A stretch of DNA of 63,790 nt, taken from Clostridiales bacterium (GTDB lineage: Bacteria; Bacillota; Clostridia; Christensenellales; Aristaeellaceae). The stretch lies in the NCBI GenBank assembly GCA_015056205.1, contig SVGS01000021.1:1-63790 (forward strand). The letters are read 5' to 3'. The notes beneath the pieces were generated by a model. It ran no database searches and was not told the DNA's origin. It saw only the letters and a list, made by a program, of their open reading frames with translations. Position 1 is the first letter of the stretch. Every line of letters begins with the position of its first letter. Position numbers and translations under genes: made by a program. Shown here one piece after another: positions 17,249 through 26,686 of this stretch.

Positions 17249-17597
17249 CTTCAGAGGCCTCCGAAAAGTCCAGATTATTGCCGGAAAATCCATAATTCAA
17301 TGGAATCATTGCATGAATTATAGCATCTCACAGGCGTTATTTCAAGGTTTTATCCCACGGTTACCTCATCCGAAATCCAATAAAATATAATGTAATCAGT
17401 TGTACAGGCAAAAGAATACATGATGAAAAAAGGGCTTTTCCCCGCACTGCAAAAAAGTCCATTGAGGAAACGGAAAATTTTCGCCCGATTTACACAATTT
17501 TTCCGCATTTTCTATGGATTCTGTTTTTTCCGGATTTTATAATGATCTCACAGAAGCGGCGGAGCAAGCCGCCGAAAAGAATAAGGAGGGTAAACTT
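17249..17597 (+). promoter_or_regulatory. Intergenic control region between araC-type gene and sugar operon
   Basis: A 349-base AT-rich gap with no gene. Two -10-like TATAAT boxes are visible on the plus strand (17386-17391 and 17538-17543), neither with a convincing -35, which fits activator-dependent promoters. AAGGAGGG at 17583-17590 is the ribosome site of the binding-protein gene. AraC operators should lie here; I could not define repeats. Confidence 0.4.
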
Positions 17598-19178
17598 ATG
17601 AAACGCATGCTGGCAGTGATCCTGGCCCTGGCGCTGTGCCTTGGCTGCCTGTCCTTTGCGGCCGCAGAGGAAAAGACGAAGCTGACCGCGGTTTTCATCT
17701 CCCATCCGCTTACACAGAGTGTGTATGACATGGAATGGCTGATGGGAATCGAGGCGGACGCGGGTGTGGATATCGAATGGGAGCAGATCTACACCGACTG
17801 GAACCAGGTGAAATCCACCCGGTTCGCCTCCGGAGACATTCCGGACCTGCTGTTCAACGCGACGGCTGACAGCGACTACACCACCTACGACGGGCTGTTC
17901 ATGGAGCTGACCGATCTGATCGATCAGTACGCCCCGAATGTGAAGGCCATGTTTGAGGAAGAGCCGGACACGCTGGCCCTGGCCAAAACCGCCGAAGGAA
18001 AGATCTACGCGACCCCGAAATTTCAGGGCAAGTGGCCGGACACCAACGGCGTCCTGTTCATCAACAAGACCTGGCTGGACAACCTGAACCTGGAAGTTCC
18101 GAAGACCCTGAGCGAGCTGAAGAACGTGCTGATCGCCTTCCGTGACAACGATGCCAACGGCAACGGAGATCCCAATGATGAAGTTCCCATGGACTTCAAC
18201 GGCTGGTTCGGCAGCGCCTATTCCCTGTCCAACATGATCGGTTCCTGGGGAATCCAGCTGGTCAACTGGGGCTATGACGGATATTTCGCCGAGGACGGCG
18301 TGATCAAGTGCTACGCCGTGGACGAGCGCTATAAAGCCATGATGAGCTATCTGGCGGATCTGTACGCCGAAAAGCTGATCAACCCCAACGCCATCACCAA
18401 CGACTACTCCATGTTCCAGTCCCTGAGCCGCGGCGATTCCAACGGCAACGCGCTGGTCGGCGTGGTGTACGGCTGGGAAGAAACCGACAAGTTCGGCCCC
18501 ACCCTGTACAGCCAGTACATTCCGGTCGGTCCCTTCACCGACGACGTGGATGACAAGGCCACCTCTGAACCCCGCTGGACCTACGACTTCTCCGGCCTGA
18601 ACATGAGCAGCAACCGCGTAGCCATGAGCGCCAAGTGCGCGAATCCCGAGGCCGCCATGCGGTTCATCGACAAGTTCTATGAAGCGGAGCACTCCGTGGA
18701 ATCCCTGTTCGGCGGCATTCCGGACGGAAACCTGGAGAAGATCGCGGACAATCACTACAAAGTCCTGGATCCGCCTGAAGAAGCCCATACCGACAACGGC
18801 ACCTGGAAGTGGACCTCCACCTTCGCCGACAACGGCCCGATGTACATCCGCAGAGCGACCGTTATCGACATGGCGCAGGATATGGCCTTCGCACTGAATG
18901 AGCGCGAGCAGTACAAGGAAGCCATCGCCCGCGTGGATATGGACAAGGAATACTATCCGCAGTTCCTGATGAAGTATTCCGTGGAAGATCAGAACACCCT
19001 GGCGCAGCTTCAGGTGGGCGTGACCAGCGTCACCGACGGCTGGTGGGGCCTGTGGCTGACCGGCGAAGCGGATGTCAACGACACCTGGGACGATTATGTC
19101 GCCGAAGTGAATGCCAACGGTCTGGAGACCATCCTGGCCATTCGTCAGAAGGCGTTTGATGCCTGGAAAGCGCAGTAA
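17598..19178 (+). CDS. Extracellular solute-binding protein (LplA-like)
   Basis: About 526 residues, starting at the ATG seven bases after AAGGAGGG; the open frame upstream of it is not coding. The signal peptide MKRMLAVILALALCLGCLS is cleaved near FAAAEE. The long form (more than 500 residues, EANPEAAMRFIDKFYEAEHS-type C-terminal half) is typical of LplA/YtcQ proteins paired with LplB and LplC permeases, which bind oligosaccharides. Codon usage is strongly biased to C-ending codons, which suggests high expression. It is first in the operon, followed by a hairpin and both permeases. Confidence 0.88.
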   Translation: MKRMLAVILALALCLGCLSFAAAEEKTKLTAVFISHPLTQSVYDMEWLMGIEADAGVDIEWEQIYTDWNQVKSTRFASGDIPDLLFNATADSDYTTYDGLFMELTDLIDQYAPNVKAMFEEEPDTLALAKTAEGKIYATPKFQGKWPDTNGVLFINKTWLDNLNLEVPKTLSELKNVLIAFRDNDANGNGDPNDEVPMDFNGWFGSAYSLSNMIGSWGIQLVNWGYDGYFAEDGVIKCYAVDERYKAMMSYLADLYAEKLINPNAITNDYSMFQSLSRGDSNGNALVGVVYGWEETDKFGPTLYSQYIPVGPFTDDVDDKATSEPRWTYDFSGLNMSSNRVAMSAKCANPEAAMRFIDKFYEAEHSVESLFGGIPDGNLEKIADNHYKVLDPPEEAHTDNGTWKWTSTFADNGPMYIRRATVIDMAQDMAFALNEREQYKEAIARVDMDKEYYPQFLMKYSVEDQNTLAQLQVGVTSVTDGWWGLWLTGEADVNDTWDDYVAEVNANGLETILAIRQKAFDAWKAQ

Positions 19179-19194
19179 TCTTTGAACCTATGGG

Positions 19195-19219
19195 CGGGAT
19201 GCGGATTTTCCGCATCCCG
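19195..19219 (+). promoter_or_regulatory. Intercistronic stem-loop after the binding-protein gene
   Basis: CGGGATGCGGA (19195-19205), loop TTT, TCCGCATCCCG (19209-19219): a perfect 11-bp stem with no strong T-run. Same position as the hairpin in the first sugar operon, just after the binding-protein stop, so it probably stabilises the upstream mRNA or limits read-through into the permeases. Confidence 0.6.
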
Positions 19220-19246
19220 TACCTCTTTATCAGGGAGGGTTTGATC

Positions 19247-20194
19247 ATGTCGGTAGCGGTACGCGGAAAAAAAGGCCGTGGCCTTGGATACTACCTGAAG
19301 CAGGACTGGCAGCTGTGGGTGATGCTGCTGCCGGCCATCGTGTATATTTTCATTTTCTGCTATATGCCCATGTACGGCGCGCAGCTCGCCTTCCGGAAGT
19401 ATGACTACACGAAGGGCATCTATGGCGGCGACTGGGTCGGGTTTCAGTATTTTTCGGATTATTTCAACAGCGCCATGTTCGCGACGACACTGAGAAACAC
19501 CTTCCTGATTTCCCTGGCCAGTATTGTATTCGGCTTCCCCGCCCCGATTGTGCTGGCGATCATGATCAACCAGATCCGGGCCAACCGGTGGAAGAGGACG
19601 CTGCAGACCACGGTCTACATCCCCTATTTCATCTCGGTGGTCGTGCTGGTTTCCATGCTGAATGTGCTGTTTGCCAAAAGCGGGGGCGTGCTGAGCGATT
19701 TCCTGAAGGCGCTGCGCCTGGTGCCAGAAAACGCGAACCTGCTCGGCCAGAAGCAGTATTTTATCTGGATGTACGTGGGCAGCGGCATCTGGCAGAGCAT
19801 GGGCTGGAACAGCATCATCTATATCGCCGCCCTGTCTTCCGTGGATGTTCAGCTTTACGACGCCGCCAAGATCGACGGCGCCAACGCCTGGCAGCGGGTG
19901 GTGCATATCGAATTCCCGGTGCTGGTTCCGACGATCATGATCCTGCTGATCATGAACATGGGCAGCATCCTGAACGTCGGTTTTGACAAGGTCTTCCTGA
20001 TGCAGAACACGCTGAACAAGCAGTCCTCCGAGGTCATCTCGACCTATGTTTATCACCTGATGGCTCCGACCACCGGGGCGCCGCAGTTCAGCCTGGCGAC
20101 CGCGGTCGGCCTGTTTACAAACGTGGTGAACTTCGTATTCCTGATGCTGACAAATGCTATCAGCAAGCGGGTTACGGGATCCGGACTGATGTGA
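19247..20194 (+). CDS. ABC transporter permease LplB-like
   Basis: About 315 residues, six membrane segments. EAA loop: LYDAAKIDGANAWQRVVHIE. The start MSVAVRGKK is chosen because GGGAGGG lies eight bases upstream; an upstream in-frame ATG falls inside the hairpin region. It pairs with the LplC-like permease and the 526-residue binding protein for oligosaccharide uptake. No ATPase gene is in the operon. Confidence 0.9.
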   Translation: MSVAVRGKKGRGLGYYLKQDWQLWVMLLPAIVYIFIFCYMPMYGAQLAFRKYDYTKGIYGGDWVGFQYFSDYFNSAMFATTLRNTFLISLASIVFGFPAPIVLAIMINQIRANRWKRTLQTTVYIPYFISVVVLVSMLNVLFAKSGGVLSDFLKALRLVPENANLLGQKQYFIWMYVGSGIWQSMGWNSIIYIAALSSVDVQLYDAAKIDGANAWQRVVHIEFPVLVPTIMILLIMNMGSILNVGFDKVFLMQNTLNKQSSEVISTYVYHLMAPTTGAPQFSLATAVGLFTNVVNFVFLMLTNAISKRVTGSGLM

Positions 20195-20208
20195 GGAGGA
20201 TGAGAAAA

Positions 20209-21129
20209 ATGGCCAGAAAGAATTCCGTACTCAACACCAGAAACATCATCCGGGACCGGGATCCCGCGGACCGGTTTTTTCACGCGCTGGTGCTGTTTCT
20301 CTCCATCCTCTGCTTCATCGTGATTCTGTATCCGCTGTGGTTTGTTGTGATCGCTTCGATCAGCAACTCCGACATGGTGAACCGGGGCGAGGTGGTTTTC
20401 CTTCCGAGAGACATCCGTTTCTACGGCTTTGAGCAGATTTTCAAGGACAGCCGGATCCTGATCGGCTACCGGAATACGCTGCTTTACGTGGTCGGCGGAA
20501 CGATTCTGAATATGATCGTCACCATGCCCGCAGCCTACGCCCTGAGTCGGCCCGACTTCCGTCCGAGAAACAAAATCATGCTGTACTTCGTTTTCACGAT
20601 GTACTTCTCCGGCGGTCTGGTACCGACTTACATGCAGATCAACCAGCTGGGCCTGATCAATACCCCCTGGATTCTGCTGGTCATGGTGCTGATCAACACC
20701 TACAACCTGATCATCGCCCGGACCTTTATTCAGAACACCATTCCCAATGATCTTTATGAATCCGCTTCCCTGGACGGCTGCAGCCATTTCCGTTTCTTCT
20801 GGAGCATTGTGCTGCCGCTGAGCAAAGCCATCATCAGCGTGGAAATCCTCTACTACGCGGTCTTCCACTGGAATGACTATTTCAACGCCCTGATCTATAC
20901 CTCCAACAATGACATCCAGCCCCTCCAGATGGTGCTGCGGAGAATCCTGCTGCAGAATGAAGCCTTCGCCAACGGCAACGGCGGCGTTCAGGGCGGATAT
21001 GCCCAGTCCTCCGCGGACCAGGTCAAGTACGCGGTAATCATTGTTTCGACGGTTCCGATTCTCTGCGTGTACCCCTTCGTTCAGAAGTATTTTGAAAAAG
21101 GCGTTATGATCGGGGCTGTCAAAGGCTGA
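20209..21129 (+). CDS. ABC transporter permease LplC-like
   Basis: About 306 residues, six membrane segments and the EAA loop LYESASLDGCSHFRFFWSIV. The ATG at 20209 follows GAGGAGG by about eight bases; a GTG at 20191 that overlaps the LplB stop is the alternative. It is the second permease of the same importer; 75 bases separate it from the GH31 gene. Confidence 0.9.
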   Translation: MARKNSVLNTRNIIRDRDPADRFFHALVLFLSILCFIVILYPLWFVVIASISNSDMVNRGEVVFLPRDIRFYGFEQIFKDSRILIGYRNTLLYVVGGTILNMIVTMPAAYALSRPDFRPRNKIMLYFVFTMYFSGGLVPTYMQINQLGLINTPWILLVMVLINTYNLIIARTFIQNTIPNDLYESASLDGCSHFRFFWSIVLPLSKAIISVEILYYAVFHWNDYFNALIYTSNNDIQPLQMVLRRILLQNEAFANGNGGVQGGYAQSSADQVKYAVIIVSTVPILCVYPFVQKYFEKGVMIGAVKG

Positions 21130-21203
21130 CCGGGCGGAACAGGCATCCGCCCGGAAAGAAGACCGGATGGCACCGCGCGAAAAAAGAAAAGGACGGAAAG
21201 CTC

Positions 21204-23174
21204 ATGAAGTATTTTGAACAGGACGGCAATCGTCTGATCTGGAGAAACCACGGAGAAACCCTGATGCTGACTCCCTGGGGGCCGGACAGCCTGAGGGTTC
21301 AGTCCGTCATGATGGGAGAAATCCGGGATGAGCGGTGGGCGCTGCTGGATCCGCTCCCCTGCGAATCCGTGATCCGGATTCAGGAGGAAACAGCGGAAAT
21401 CACGGCCGGCCGGCTCCGGGCGGAAATCACCATGGACGGATGGCACCGGTATGCCCGGATCTCCTTCTATAACCGGAAGGGAGAGCTGCTGCTCCGGGAA
21501 ACCTGTCCCGGAAACGCCCTGGCGCTGAAGAGCCGGAAATTCGAGCCTCACCTGGGCGGAGATTTTTCGCTGACTGCGACCTTTGACGGGCAGGACGGCG
21601 AACAGATTTACGGCATGGGTCAGTATCAGGAGGAAACCCTGGACTGGAAAGGAAAGGCGCTGGAACTGGCGCACCGCAATTCCCAGGCCAGCGTTCCCTT
21701 TTATATCTCCAGCCGGGGATACGGTTTCCTCTGGCATAACCCGGCCATCGGCGAGGTCTTTTTCGGAAACAACCGGACCGTCTGGCGGGCGGAAAGCACG
21801 AAGCAGCTGGACTATTTTGTAACCGCGGGCGACACGCCGGCGGAAATCAGCCGGAATTATGCCCGGGCGACGGGATTCGCGCCGGAGATGCCGGAATACG
21901 GGCTGGGCTTCTGGCAGTGCAAACTGCGCTACTGGAATCAGGAGCAGCTGCTGGAGGTCGCGCGGGAGTATAAGCGGCGCGGGGTGCCGGTGGACGTGAT
22001 TGTCTGCGATTTCTTTCACTGGCCCCGGATGGGCGATTACCGGTTTGACCCGGAATTTTTCCCGGATCCCGCGGCCATGGTCCGGGAGCTGAACGGGATG
22101 GGCATCCAGCTGATGGTCAGCGTCTGGCCGCAGGTCGCCCTGACCAGTGAAAACTACGCCGAAATGAGGCAGCAGGGGCTGCTGGTTCGGGCGGAATACG
22201 GGGAGCAGATCGGAATGCGCTTCGTGGAGGACAGCATGTTCTTCGACGCCACCAATCCGAGAGCCCGGAAATATGTCTGGGAGAAATGCAAAAAAAGCTA
22301 CTGGGACGCGGGCGTCCGGATTTTCTGGCTGGACGAGGCGGAACCGGAATACGGAACCTATGATTATAAAAACTACCGTTACAGTCTGGGAAGCAATCAG
22401 CAGGTCGGCAATATCTATCCGCAGGCCTATGCCCGGTGTTTCTATGAAGGCATGCGGGACAGCGGCATGGAAAACCCGGTGAATCTGCTTCGCTGCGCCT
22501 GGGCGGGCAGCCAGCGCTACGGCGCCCTGGTCTGGTCCGGGGATATCATGAGCCGGTGGGAAGACTTCCGGCGGCAGATCTGCGCCGGGCTCAGCATGGG
22601 CTATGCCGGTATCCCCTGGTGGACCATGGACATCGGCGGTTTTCATGACGGATGGACGGAGCGGGAGGATTTCCGGGAGCTGCTGATCCGCTGGTTCCAG
22701 TGGGGCTGCTACTGCCCGGTGATGCGCATCCACGGGGACCGGAAACCAGTGGAAAAGGTATTCCGGAAGGACGGTTCGGAGGTTCTGCCTTCAGGCAGCG
22801 GAAATGAAATCTGGAGCTTCGGGGAAGAAGCCTATCCCATTCTGGTGAAATATATACAAAGGAGAGAAGCGCTTCGTCCCTATGTCCGGGAGCTGATGCA
22901 CCTGGCGCACACGGAGGGAACACCCCTTCTGCGGGCGATGGCCTACGAATTCCCCGGGGATGAACGCGGCGCCGCGCTGAAGGATCAGTATATGTTCGGA
23001 TACCGGTACCTGGTGGCCCCGGTAATGGAAGCCGGAGCCCGGGAGCGGAAGGTATGGCTTCCCGAAGGCTGCTCCTGGAAGGACGCGGATACGGGCGAGG
23101 TTTATTCCGGCGGCCGGGAAGTAACGCTGGCGGCTCCGCTGGACAGAATTCCCGTGCTGGAACGGATGAACTGA
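21204..23174 (+). CDS. GH31 glycosidase, alpha-xylosidase-like
   Basis: 656 residues, no signal peptide. The N-terminal beta-sandwich (1-230) contains YGMGQYQ and the GYGFLWHNP motif of GH31. The barrel has the nucleophile Asp in IFWLDEAEPE (Asp 377) and the acid/base in LVWSGDIMSRWE (Asp 447). The WLDEAEPE context is typical of alpha-xylosidase-type GH31 rather than alpha-glucosidases, but specificity is inferred. It follows the importer genes and probably removes alpha-xylosyl groups from imported oligosaccharides in the cytoplasm. Confidence 0.85.
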   Translation: MKYFEQDGNRLIWRNHGETLMLTPWGPDSLRVQSVMMGEIRDERWALLDPLPCESVIRIQEETAEITAGRLRAEITMDGWHRYARISFYNRKGELLLRETCPGNALALKSRKFEPHLGGDFSLTATFDGQDGEQIYGMGQYQEETLDWKGKALELAHRNSQASVPFYISSRGYGFLWHNPAIGEVFFGNNRTVWRAESTKQLDYFVTAGDTPAEISRNYARATGFAPEMPEYGLGFWQCKLRYWNQEQLLEVAREYKRRGVPVDVIVCDFFHWPRMGDYRFDPEFFPDPAAMVRELNGMGIQLMVSVWPQVALTSENYAEMRQQGLLVRAEYGEQIGMRFVEDSMFFDATNPRARKYVWEKCKKSYWDAGVRIFWLDEAEPEYGTYDYKNYRYSLGSNQQVGNIYPQAYARCFYEGMRDSGMENPVNLLRCAWAGSQRYGALVWSGDIMSRWEDFRRQICAGLSMGYAGIPWWTMDIGGFHDGWTEREDFRELLIRWFQWGCYCPVMRIHGDRKPVEKVFRKDGSEVLPSGSGNEIWSFGEEAYPILVKYIQRREALRPYVRELMHLAHTEGTPLLRAMAYEFPGDERGAALKDQYMFGYRYLVAPVMEAGARERKVWLPEGCSWKDADTGEVYSGGREVTLAAPLDRIPVLERMN

Positions 23175-23181
23175 CCGGCTG

Positions 23182-23200
23182 TTCCGCCGGAACGGCGGAA
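23182..23200 (+). promoter_or_regulatory. Small hairpin between GH31 and GH127 genes
   Basis: TTCCGCC-GGAAC-GGCGGAA, a 7-bp stem followed by AAAAAACAG, not by T residues. It is unlikely to terminate transcription; it may separate expression of the two enzymes. Confidence 0.35.
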
Positions 23201-23232
23201 AAAACAGAACATGAAAGAAGAAGGGTTGAAGC

Positions 23233-25128
23233 ATGAAATATCAACTGGGCGAAGGCTTCTGGAGCCATAAAATCAGGCAGGTATGCGACCGCATGATTCC
23301 CCTGCAGCTGTCGATTCTCAAGGATGAGGAGCCGGACACGGAACCCTCCCACGCGCTGGAAAACTTCAGGATCGCCGCAGGTCTTTCGGAGGGTGAGTTC
23401 CACGGAATGGTTTTCCAGGACAGCGACATCGGCAAATGGATTGAAGCAGCCTCCTACCGGCTGATGATCTCCCCGGATCCGAAGCTGGAGCAGGAGATCG
23501 ATGAAATCGTCTCCATTCTCGGAAAGGCGCAGCAGGAGGACGGCTATCTGAATACCTGGTTTACCATCAAGGCGCCCGGAAAACGCTGGACAAATCTGCA
23601 GGACTGCCACGAACTGTATTCCTTCGGCCATCTGACGGAAGGCGCCGTCGCCTACCATCAGGCCACGGGAAAGCGCGCCTTCCTCGATATCATGCAGCGG
23701 ATGGCGGATCATATCGATACGGTGATCGGTCCGGAGGAAGGCAAACTGCACGGCTATCCCGGCCATCCGGAGGCGGAGCTGGCGCTGTACCGCCTGTACC
23801 GGGAGACGGGGAATGAAAAGTATCTGAAGCTGAGCCGCTATTTCCTGGATCAGCGCGGGCAGGAGCCGAACTTCTTCATAGAGGAGTGGGAGCGCAGGGG
23901 ACGGATCAACCACTGGTCCGGAAAAAAGGATCCGGTTTTCCTTCCCTATTATCAGGCCCATCAGCCGGTCAGGGAGCAGGAGGAAGCGGTAGGTCACGCC
24001 GTCCGGGCGCTTTACCTGTATACCGGCATGGCCTGCGTCGCGGCGGAAACAGGCGACACGGAGCTGGCGGAAGCCTGCCGCAGGCTCTGGCACAGCGCCG
24101 TGGACCAGAAAATGTATGTCACCGGAGGCCTGGGCGCCACCGTCCACGGCGAAGCTTTCATGGGAAAATATGAACTGCCCAACGATACCGCTTACGCCGA
24201 AACCTGCGCGTCCGTAGCGCTGTGCTTCTTCAGCCGGGCCATGAGCCTGACGGAGCGGGACGGAAAATACGGAGACGCGGCGGAAACCGCCCTGTACAAT
24301 ACCGTGCTGGCCGGCATCAGCCTGCAGGCGGACCGGTTCTTCTACGTCAATCCGCTGGAAGTGGTTCAGGGAGTCTCCGGCGTGCAGGAAGGGCTAAAGC
24401 ATGACCTTCCGCAGCGGCCGAGATGGTACGCCTGCGCCTGCTGCCCGCCCAACGTGGCCAGGCTGCTGACCTCCCTGAAGGAATACGCGGTTCAGGATCA
24501 GGGAAGCGAAATCACCGTTCATCAGTATCTGGACGGCAGCGTGGACTGTGAAAAGGCCGCCCTGTCGCTGAAAACGAATTATCCGTGGGACGGCGAACTG
24601 AATTACACGGCGGATATCCGGGAGGAGGTCAGGCTTTATCTGCGGATTCCCGCCTGGGCGGAGCCGGAAGAGGTCCGGCTGACCGTGGACGGGCAGGCCG
24701 CCGCGGTATGTCCGGAAAAAGGATTTGTCTGTCTGGAGCCCGGAAAAGGCCGGCACGAAATCCGCCTGTGCCTGCCCATGAAGCCGCGCCGGATTTACGC
24801 GCATGAACAGATCCGCCAGGACGCGGGCTGCGTGGCCTTCGCCTGCGGTCCCCTGGTCTACTGCCTGGAAGGCTGCGATAATCCGGAGCCCCTGTGGAAT
24901 CTGACGGCGGATCCGGACGGCGAAATCAGAATGCTGGATCCGGACGGCTCCCTGCCGGACGGTATCCGGAAAATGGCGATTCCGGGACACCGGCGCACGG
25001 ATGCGTCCGATGCCCTGTACAGCAGCCGCCGCCCTGTCTATGAGCCGCAGGAACTGACGGCTATTCCCTACTACGCCTGGGCGAACCGGGAACCCAGGGA
25101 TATGCGCGTCTGGGTTCGGGAAGGCTGA
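23233..25128 (+). CDS. GH127 beta-L-arabinofuranosidase
   Basis: 631 residues, no signal peptide, the usual GH127 length. The zinc-cysteine active site known from HypBA1 is present: Glu and Cys in YAETCAS (Glu 323, Cys 325) and the pair in CACCPPN (Cys 403-404, the first being the nucleophile). HELYSFGHLTEG and VTGGLGATVHGE are further family blocks. It releases L-arabinose from beta-L-arabinofuranosides. Last gene of the operon with importer and GH31, which points to arabinose- and xylose-decorated plant glycans. GAAGAAGGG lies upstream of the ATG. Confidence 0.9.
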   Translation: MKYQLGEGFWSHKIRQVCDRMIPLQLSILKDEEPDTEPSHALENFRIAAGLSEGEFHGMVFQDSDIGKWIEAASYRLMISPDPKLEQEIDEIVSILGKAQQEDGYLNTWFTIKAPGKRWTNLQDCHELYSFGHLTEGAVAYHQATGKRAFLDIMQRMADHIDTVIGPEEGKLHGYPGHPEAELALYRLYRETGNEKYLKLSRYFLDQRGQEPNFFIEEWERRGRINHWSGKKDPVFLPYYQAHQPVREQEEAVGHAVRALYLYTGMACVAAETGDTELAEACRRLWHSAVDQKMYVTGGLGATVHGEAFMGKYELPNDTAYAETCASVALCFFSRAMSLTERDGKYGDAAETALYNTVLAGISLQADRFFYVNPLEVVQGVSGVQEGLKHDLPQRPRWYACACCPPNVARLLTSLKEYAVQDQGSEITVHQYLDGSVDCEKAALSLKTNYPWDGELNYTADIREEVRLYLRIPAWAEPEEVRLTVDGQAAAVCPEKGFVCLEPGKGRHEIRLCLPMKPRRIYAHEQIRQDAGCVAFACGPLVYCLEGCDNPEPLWNLTADPDGEIRMLDPDGSLPDGIRKMAIPGHRRTDASDALYSSRRPVYEPQELTAIPYYAWANREPRDMRVWVREG

Positions 25129-25139
25129 GCCTCCTTCGG

Positions 25140-25646
25140 TTAAGCCTCCAGCTCCTCCAGTTTTTTCAGCGTTTCCTCCGCGCTCGTGTGCAGAATGCCG
25201 GTGCCTCCTTTTTCCCGCCATTCCAGGATCGTCTTTTCCCGGTCGTCGATCAGCACGTCTTCCGGACCGTGGCAGAAGTCCTGCTTATGCTTCCGGCAGA
25301 CCGTGTGGATGACCACCTGGCCGGACAGCATTCGCCGCGTCCACGCGATCTTGTCCTGCGCGGCCGTCACGATTCCCCGTTCCTCCCGCGGGATTCCCGT
25401 CAGAATCTCGCAGCGGTCCCCGAACCTTGCCCGGATCCGGTCAAACATCTCCTTCGCCCCGGGCATCAGCTCCAGCCGGTCGTAAAAATGGTCGACCGTT
25501 TTCATGGTCTGCCACATCCGGTCGTCCTTTGCGGAATCAAATTCGCGGTTCTGATCCCGCGGTTCCAGATGGAGCAGTTCCGCCACGCCCCGGTCAAAAT
25601 CCGCCAGCACCCCGTCCATATCCAGATAAATCCTGTTAACCCGCAT
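25140..25646 (-). CDS. HAD-family 5'(3')-nucleotidase-like phosphatase
   Basis: 168 residues. Motif I is YLDMDGVLADFD, motif II the ILTGIP Thr, and motifs III/IV are the K-H-K-Q-D-F and VLIDDREKT (metal Asp pair) segments. Length and layout match the NT5C family that dephosphorylates (deoxy)nucleoside monophosphates. It lies 12 bases downstream of the XRE-HD gene on the same strand and is probably co-transcribed with it. Confidence 0.8.
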   Translation of the reverse strand: MRVNRIYLDMDGVLADFDRGVAELLHLEPRDQNREFDSAKDDRMWQTMKTVDHFYDRLELMPGAKEMFDRIRARFGDRCEILTGIPREERGIVTAAQDKIAWTRRMLSGQVVIHTVCRKHKQDFCHGPEDVLIDDREKTILEWREKGGTGILHTSAEETLKKLEELEA

Positions 25647-25658
25647 CGGATACTCCTT

Positions 25659-26495
25659 TCACAGCAATCGTTTAAAAGCTTCCAGCATGGTTCCCAGCTG
25701 ATACCTCAGCAGCCACCAGGCGTTGTTCCATTCCGGCGTTTTTTTCAGCGTGTCCAGCAGCGCCGGATAGTACCGGTCGGTTTCCGCCGTATACCGGATC
25801 ATCTTCCTTCGCGAGAACGCGTCGGCCATTCCGGCCAGATTGTTCACCCGATCCAGGCATTTGATCAGGCAGGCCAGCGGGTTTTTCCGGATCTCCTCGT
25901 AGTATCTGTCCAGCCAGTCCGCCCCCTGATCAGGGCATTCGTTTTTGGACACCAGCCGCACCGCTTCCCGGACCCGGTCGTTCACCGGCAGATCCTCCGG
26001 CCGGATCCTGCCTTCCGAATCCTCGATCATGTCGTGCGTCAGGCAGGCGGCGGTCACATCGTCCTCCTGCAGGCCCATGGCCAGCGCGTGGCACGCCATC
26101 GTCAGCGGATGAACCATGTAGGAGGTGCCAAACCCGTGGAGAGAGCGCCGCTCCTGGGCTCCGTGAACCTCCCGCAGCCTGTCCATCACGGCCAGCGTCT
26201 GTTTCAGGCCCAGCATCTGCGCTCTGCCCTTCACGAAAGTATACATGTGATCCGCGTCATAATTGACGGGCCCGAGCTTCCAGTCCCTCGCCTCCTCTGA
26301 AAACAGTCTGTCCAGGGACAGGTTCAGCGTTCTGGAGAGGAGAGGCAGATGTTCTGAATCCGGAAGGCACTTTCCGGTTTCCCAGCTGCTCACCGCCTGA
26401 AAGGAAACCCCCAGTTTTTCTCCCAGCTGTTCCTGGCTCAGGCCCCGGGCCTGCCGGACAACCTTGATCCGGCGGCCGATCTTTTTGCTGTTCAC
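25659..26495 (-). CDS. XRE helix-turn-helix fused to a SpoT/MESH1-like HD hydrolase domain
   Basis: About 278 residues. Residues 1-60 are an XRE domain (KVVRQARGLSQEQLGEKLGV). Residues about 110-270 match the ppGpp-hydrolase HD fold: YMVHPLTMACHAL (first His), ACLTHDMIED (His-Asp and the Glu-Asp pair) and IKCLDRVNNLAGM (final Asp and Asn), in the right order and spacing. The synthetase domain of RelA/SpoT is absent. I start at GTG 26495, six bases after GGGGGG; ATG 26528 is possible but lacks a ribosome site. A regulator that senses or destroys an alarmone is a fair inference. It is upstream of a 5'-nucleotidase gene. Confidence 0.75.
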   Translation of the reverse strand: MNSKKIGRRIKVVRQARGLSQEQLGEKLGVSFQAVSSWETGKCLPDSEHLPLLSRTLNLSLDRLFSEEARDWKLGPVNYDADHMYTFVKGRAQMLGLKQTLAVMDRLREVHGAQERRSLHGFGTSYMVHPLTMACHALAMGLQEDDVTAACLTHDMIEDSEGRIRPEDLPVNDRVREAVRLVSKNECPDQGADWLDRYYEEIRKNPLACLIKCLDRVNNLAGMADAFSRRKMIRYTAETDRYYPALLDTLKKTPEWNNAWWLLRYQLGTMLEAFKRLL

Positions 26496-26686
26496 TTGCA
26501 TCCCCCCGTTTTTCGGCGTTTCGCTCATCCGGACGGCCGAGGCGGTTCCGCCTGTTCTTCCGCCTTTCCGGAATCATTGTACGCCCGGAAAAAAGGCGGA
26601 ACCAGCAGGCGGAGATTGAATCCGGACGATCCTTTTTCAAGTATAGCTTGAATTTTCTTTTCTGTCACGTCCCAGGCATGAGGAAA

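Noticed and set aside
21081..22733. 550-codon minus-strand frame inside the GH31 gene
   Set aside because: The opposite strand has intact GH31 catalytic motifs; this frame shows no domain or ribosome site.
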